Both the position numbers and the translations under genes were made by a program. Under the pieces are notes generated by a model. The model was given only the letters and a program-made list of their open reading frames with translations, searched no databases and had not been told where the DNA came from. From assembly GCA_018240325.1 (NCBI GenBank), contig JAFEFZ010000279.1, positions 1 to 63,743 of the forward strand: a DNA stretch of 63,743 nucleotides. Reading direction: 5' to 3'. Of the stretch, positions 60,722 through 63,743 are shown piece after piece. The DNA comes from Pseudomonadota bacterium. GTDB taxonomy: Bacteria; Pseudomonadota; Gammaproteobacteria; Burkholderiales; Burkholderiaceae_C. Every line of letters begins with the position of its first letter. The stretch's first letter is position 1.

Positions 60722-61636
60722 GTGAATCCCGCGTGGCTGCTGATCCCGGACTTCCTGCTCGTCGCCTGCGGCTTCGCGCTGTGCCGCTTCACGCCACTGC
60801 ACCGGCCGGTGTGGGACGCGGTCGAGCGGCTGGTGTACTACGTGCTGTTCCCGGTGCTGCTGTTCAACTCGATCCACCGCTCTGCGCTGCAGCCCGGCGC
60901 GACGGCCGAGCTGGCCGCCGGCGCCGTGGGGGTGGTGCTCGCCGGCATCGGCCTGGCCTACGCGCTCAAGCGCGTGCCCGGCATCGACGCGCGCCTGCAC
61001 GCATCGGGCGCGCAGGTCGCGTTCCGTTTCAATTCCTTCTTCGCGCTGGCCACCGCCGAGCGGCTGGCCGGCGTGCAGGGGCTCGCGCTGATCGCGCTGG
61101 TGATCGCGCTGGCGGTGCCGCTGTGCAACCTGGGCGCGGTGTGGCCGCTGGCGCGCCACGGCGGCCAGGGCTTCGGCCGCGAGCTGGTGCGCAACCCGCT
61201 GATCATCGCCACCGTCGCCGGCCTGGCCGCCAACCTGGCCGGGCTGCCGCTGCCCGAGCTGGTGTCGATCACGCTGCAGCGCATCGGCACGGCGGCACTG
61301 CCGCTGGGGCTGATGGCCGCCGGCGCCGGCCTGGGCATCGGCAGCCTGACGCTGGCGCCGCGGCTGAGCGCCGGGCTGCTGGCGATCCGCCATGCGGCGC
61401 TGCCGCTGCTGGCGATCGGGCTGGCCTTCGCGCTGCGCCTGCCGACGGTGCAGACGCTGATCCTGGTGTCCTTCGCGGCGATGCCCACCGCGTCGTCGAC
61501 CTACGTGCTGGCGGCGCGCATGGGCGGGCACGGGCCCTATGTCGCCGGGCTGGTCACGCTGTCGATGCTGCTGAGCATCGTCACGCTGCCGGCGTGGCTG
61601 GCGCTGCTGCAGGCGCTGCGGCCGGCGGCCCCTTGA
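60722..61636 (+). CDS. AEC-family (auxin efflux carrier-like) transporter
   Basis: The 304-residue inner-membrane protein starts at GTG and has about ten helices ([55 protein letters not shown]). AEC proteins in bacteria move malonate, malate or other organic acids; the substrate is unknown. Its last 56 bases are antisense to the end of queG. Confidence 0.9.
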   Translation: MNPAWLLIPDFLLVACGFALCRFTPLHRPVWDAVERLVYYVLFPVLLFNSIHRSALQPGATAELAAGAVGVVLAGIGLAYALKRVPGIDARLHASGAQVAFRFNSFFALATAERLAGVQGLALIALVIALAVPLCNLGAVWPLARHGGQGFGRELVRNPLIIATVAGLAANLAGLPLPELVSITLQRIGTAALPLGLMAAGAGLGIGSLTLAPRLSAGLLAIRHAALPLLAIGLAFALRLPTVQTLILVSFAAMPTASSTYVLAARMGGHGPYVAGLVTLSMLLSIVTLPAWLALLQALRPAAP

Positions 61637-62726
61637 GCGGCTGCAGCGCCCAGCCGATGTGCTCGGCCAGCAGCGCATCGGCACGACCCAGCCGCGCCTG
61701 CAGCGCGGCCGCGATCGCCGCCCGGGCCGCATCGTCGATGCCTGCGCGCAGCGCATTGCCCAGCGCCACCGCCAGGTTGCGCTGCCAACGCGCATGGCCG
61801 ATGCGGCGGATCGCGCTGCCTTCGGTGCGCTGCAGGAACTGCGCTTCGTCCCAGTCCCACAGCTGCAGCAGCGTGGGCGCGGCGAAGGCGTCGCGCACCT
61901 CGAAGTCGGGCAGCGCCGAGCGCTGCGCATACTTGTTCCACGGGCAGGCGAGCTGGCAGTCGTCGCAGCCGTAGATGCGGTTGCCCAGCAGCGGCCGCAG
62001 CTCCAGCGGAATCGGCCCGTCGTGCTCGATCGTCAGGTACGAGATGCAGCGGCGCGCATCGACGCGGTACGGCGCGACGATCGCCTGCGTCGGGCAGGCG
62101 TCGAGGCAGGCGGTGCAGCTGCCGCAGTGCGGCTGCAGCGGCGGCGTCGGCGGCAAGTCGAGGTCGACGAAGATCTCGCCCAGGAAGAACATCGAGCCGG
62201 CGTCGCGCGCCAGCGCCAGCGTGTGCTTGCCGCGCCAGCCCAGGCCGGCGCGCGCGGCGAGCTCGACCTCGAGCACCGGCGCCGAATCGCAGAACACGCG
62301 GTGGCCGAAGGGCCCCACCGCCTCGGCGATCCGGTCGGCCAGCCGCTGCAGGCGCGCGCGCAGCACCTTGTGGTAGTCGCGGCCGCGCGCATACACCGAC
62401 ACCGCCGCGTCGGCCGGCCGCGCGAGCCGCTGCCATTCATGCGCGCGCCAATCGCCGTCGGCCTGCGCCGGCAGGTAGGCCAGGCGCGCGCCGATCACGC
62501 TGACGGTGCCCGGCACCAGCTCGGCCGGCCGCGCACGCTTCAGGCCGTGACGTGCCATGTAGGCCATCGAGCCGTGGAAGCCGGCGTCGAGCCAGGCGCG
62601 CAGCCCCGGCTCGGCCGCGGCCAGATCGACACCGGCGATTCCGATCTGGGACAATCCCAGCTCGTCCGCCCATGCGCGCAGCTGCTGCACGAGCCGCGGC
62701 GCGTCGAGCTGATGGACCTGCCCCAT
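61581..62726 (-). CDS. queG: Epoxyqueuosine reductase QueG
   Basis: The 381-residue enzyme has two 4Fe-4S sites (CGSCTACLDACPTQAI and CDDCQLACPWNKYA) and the cobalamin-dependent reductase fold. Family segments include GFHGSMAYMARHGLKR and GRDYHKVLRARL. It reduces epoxyqueuosine to queuosine in tRNA wobble positions. Its start overlaps the divergent tsaE start by 15 bases and its alanine-rich tail overlaps the AEC gene. Confidence 0.95.
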   Translation of the reverse strand: MGQVHQLDAPRLVQQLRAWADELGLSQIGIAGVDLAAAEPGLRAWLDAGFHGSMAYMARHGLKRARPAELVPGTVSVIGARLAYLPAQADGDWRAHEWQRLARPADAAVSVYARGRDYHKVLRARLQRLADRIAEAVGPFGHRVFCDSAPVLEVELAARAGLGWRGKHTLALARDAGSMFFLGEIFVDLDLPPTPPLQPHCGSCTACLDACPTQAIVAPYRVDARRCISYLTIEHDGPIPLELRPLLGNRIYGCDDCQLACPWNKYAQRSALPDFEVRDAFAAPTLLQLWDWDEAQFLQRTEGSAIRRIGHARWQRNLAVALGNALRAGIDDAARAAIAAALQARLGRADALLAEHIGWALQPLKGPPAAAPAAAPATPAA

Positions 62727-63191
62727 TCGACGATTCTAGAAACGCGCACCCTGCACTGGCCCGACGAAGCGGCCTGTGCCGCCTTCGCCGCCGCGCTGGC
62801 CGCCCGGCCGGCGATCCGCGACGCCTTCATCGAGCTGCGCGGCACCCTTGGCGCCGGCAAGACCACCTTCGCACGCCACCTGCTGCGCGCGCTGGGCGTG
62901 CAGGGCCGCATCAAGAGCCCGAGCTATGCGCTGCTCGAGCCCTACGAGCTGCCGGGGCTGGCGATCGCGCACCTGGATTTCTACCGCTTCGACGATCCGC
63001 GCGAATGGGACGACGCCGGCATGCGCGACACCTTCGCCGCGCCGGGGCTGAAGCTGGCCGAATGGCCCGAGCATGCCGCCGGAGCGCTGCCGCCGCCCGA
63101 CCTGCGGATCGAGCTGCGCATCGCCGGCGACACCGCGCGCGACGTGGTCGTCAGCGCCTGCAGCGCGCGCGGGCAGGAACTGCTCGGATGA
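62712..63191 (+). CDS. tsaE: tRNA threonylcarbamoyladenosine ATPase TsaE
   Basis: The 159-residue P-loop protein has GTLGAGKTTFARHLLRALG, SPSYALLEPYEL and HLDFYRFDDPREW with the catalytic Asp. The Trp-containing LKLAEWPEHA typical of TsaE follows. It drives threonylcarbamoyl-adenosine synthesis with TsaB and TsaD. The stop overlaps the amiC start (ATGA). The usual tsaE-amiC pairing supports the call. Confidence 0.95.
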   Translation: MDLPHSTILETRTLHWPDEAACAAFAAALAARPAIRDAFIELRGTLGAGKTTFARHLLRALGVQGRIKSPSYALLEPYELPGLAIAHLDFYRFDDPREWDDAGMRDTFAAPGLKLAEWPEHAAGALPPPDLRIELRIAGDTARDVVVSACSARGQELLG

Positions 63192-63743
63192 GGGCGCCGG
63201 GGTTGTCGCGCCGCAGTGCGCTGCGCCGCATGGGCACGCTGGCGCTGGGATTCGGCGCGATCGACCGCGCCTTCGGCGCCGCCATCGTCGGCGTGCGCGT
63301 GTGGCCGGCCGACGACTACACGCGGCTGACGATCGAGTCCGACGCGGCGCTGAGCGCGCGCCACCAGCTCGCCGCCGACCCGCCGCGGCTGGTGGTCGAC
63401 ATCGACGGCCTCGAGCTGAGCCCGGCGCTGCGCGAGCTGGTCGGCAAGGTGCGCCCCGACGACCCGTACATCGCCGGCGTGCGCGTCGGCCAGAACACGC
63501 CGCGCGTGGTGCGGCTGGTGATCGACCTGAAGCAGCCGGTCGCGCCGCAGCAGTTCGCGCTCGAGCCGGTGGCCGCCTACCGCCACCGGCTGGTGTTCGA
63601 CCTGTACCCGACGCAGGAACACGACCCGCTGCTCGCGCTGATCCGCGAGAAGGAAGAGGCCGAGCAGCGCGCCGTGCGCAGCGTGCAGGACGCGCTGGGC
63701 GAGCTGATCGCGCGCGTCGACCGCCCGGTGCTGGCGCCCGCAG
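63188..63743 (+). CDS. amiC: N-acetylmuramoyl-L-alanine amidase AmiC, N-terminal part
   Basis: The frame runs to the window edge (185 residues). It begins with a twin-arginine-like signal (SRRSALRRMGTLALGFGA) and an AMIN domain (YTRLTIESDAALSARHQLAA to RHRLVFDLYPTQE), which targets the septal cell wall. The zinc amidase domain is expected outside the window. It cleaves peptidoglycan peptide links during cell separation. Confidence 0.9.
   Translation, partial: MRAPGLSRRSALRRMGTLALGFGAIDRAFGAAIVGVRVWPADDYTRLTIESDAALSARHQLAADPPRLVVDIDGLELSPALRELVGKVRPDDPYIAGVRVGQNTPRVVRLVIDLKQPVAPQQFALEPVAAYRHRLVFDLYPTQEHDPLLALIREKEEAEQRAVRSVQDALGELIARVDRPVLAPA

Overview
The window is very GC-rich chromosomal DNA from a betaproteobacterium, most likely order Burkholderiales. 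The evidence is the aerobic benzoyl-CoA (box) cluster with its BoxR regulator, a Bug/TctC-type binding protein, the argH | algZ-algR | hemC-hemD-hemX-hemY block with ppc beside it, and a Comamonadaceae-type 4,5-protocatechuate operon. No species can be named from the sequence alone.

Region 1 (1-13.9 kb) is an aromatic-acid locus. The minus strand holds boxC (cut by the window edge) and boxR. Divergent from them run benzoate-CoA ligase, an alpha/beta hydrolase, a five-gene branched-chain-type ABC importer and a large CoA-transferase. Benzoate would be imported, activated to benzoyl-CoA and passed to the Box enzymes, with BoxR sensing benzoyl-CoA. Both box intergenic regions carry TGCA-N6-TGCT elements that fit BoxR operators. 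A complete group II intron with its reverse transcriptase sits antisense between the hydrolase and the importer.

Region 2 (14-25.7 kb) is mixed: a membrane protein, miaB, small exported proteins, a toxin-antitoxin locus, an IS21-family element, an IS66 orfA remnant, a phospholipase D-like protein, an ABC exporter and an exported CYTH-like protein. The IS21 element is flanked by a CACAC duplication and splits the toxin gene. Removing the element and one CACAC copy restores a 94-residue RelE/ParE-type toxin.

Region 3 (about 25.9-37.5 kb) has visibly lower GC and carries a complete 4-hydroxybenzoate to protocatechuate to 4,5-cleavage module. It contains pobA with a divergent AraC regulator, a LysR regulator, and an operon in the order binding protein, transporter, hydratase, aldolase, PDC hydrolase, dioxygenase, dehydrogenase. 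The dioxygenase alpha and beta subunits are fused in one chain. The region ends beside a tRNA-Arg(ACG) gene with a degenerate integrase remnant, which suggests an acquired island.

Region 4 (37.5-63.7 kb) is core genome: haem biosynthesis (hemC, hemD, hemX, hemY), ppc, the AlgZ/AlgR-type two-component system, argH, two transporters, a cytosolic hybrid kinase, an M3 peptidase, a thioesterase, a ferritin-like protein, xerD, a Bug-type binding protein, an AEC transporter, queG, tsaE and the start of amiC. Several convergent gene pairs here overlap at their 3' ends.

All domain and family calls come from reading the translations by eye. No database search was run.
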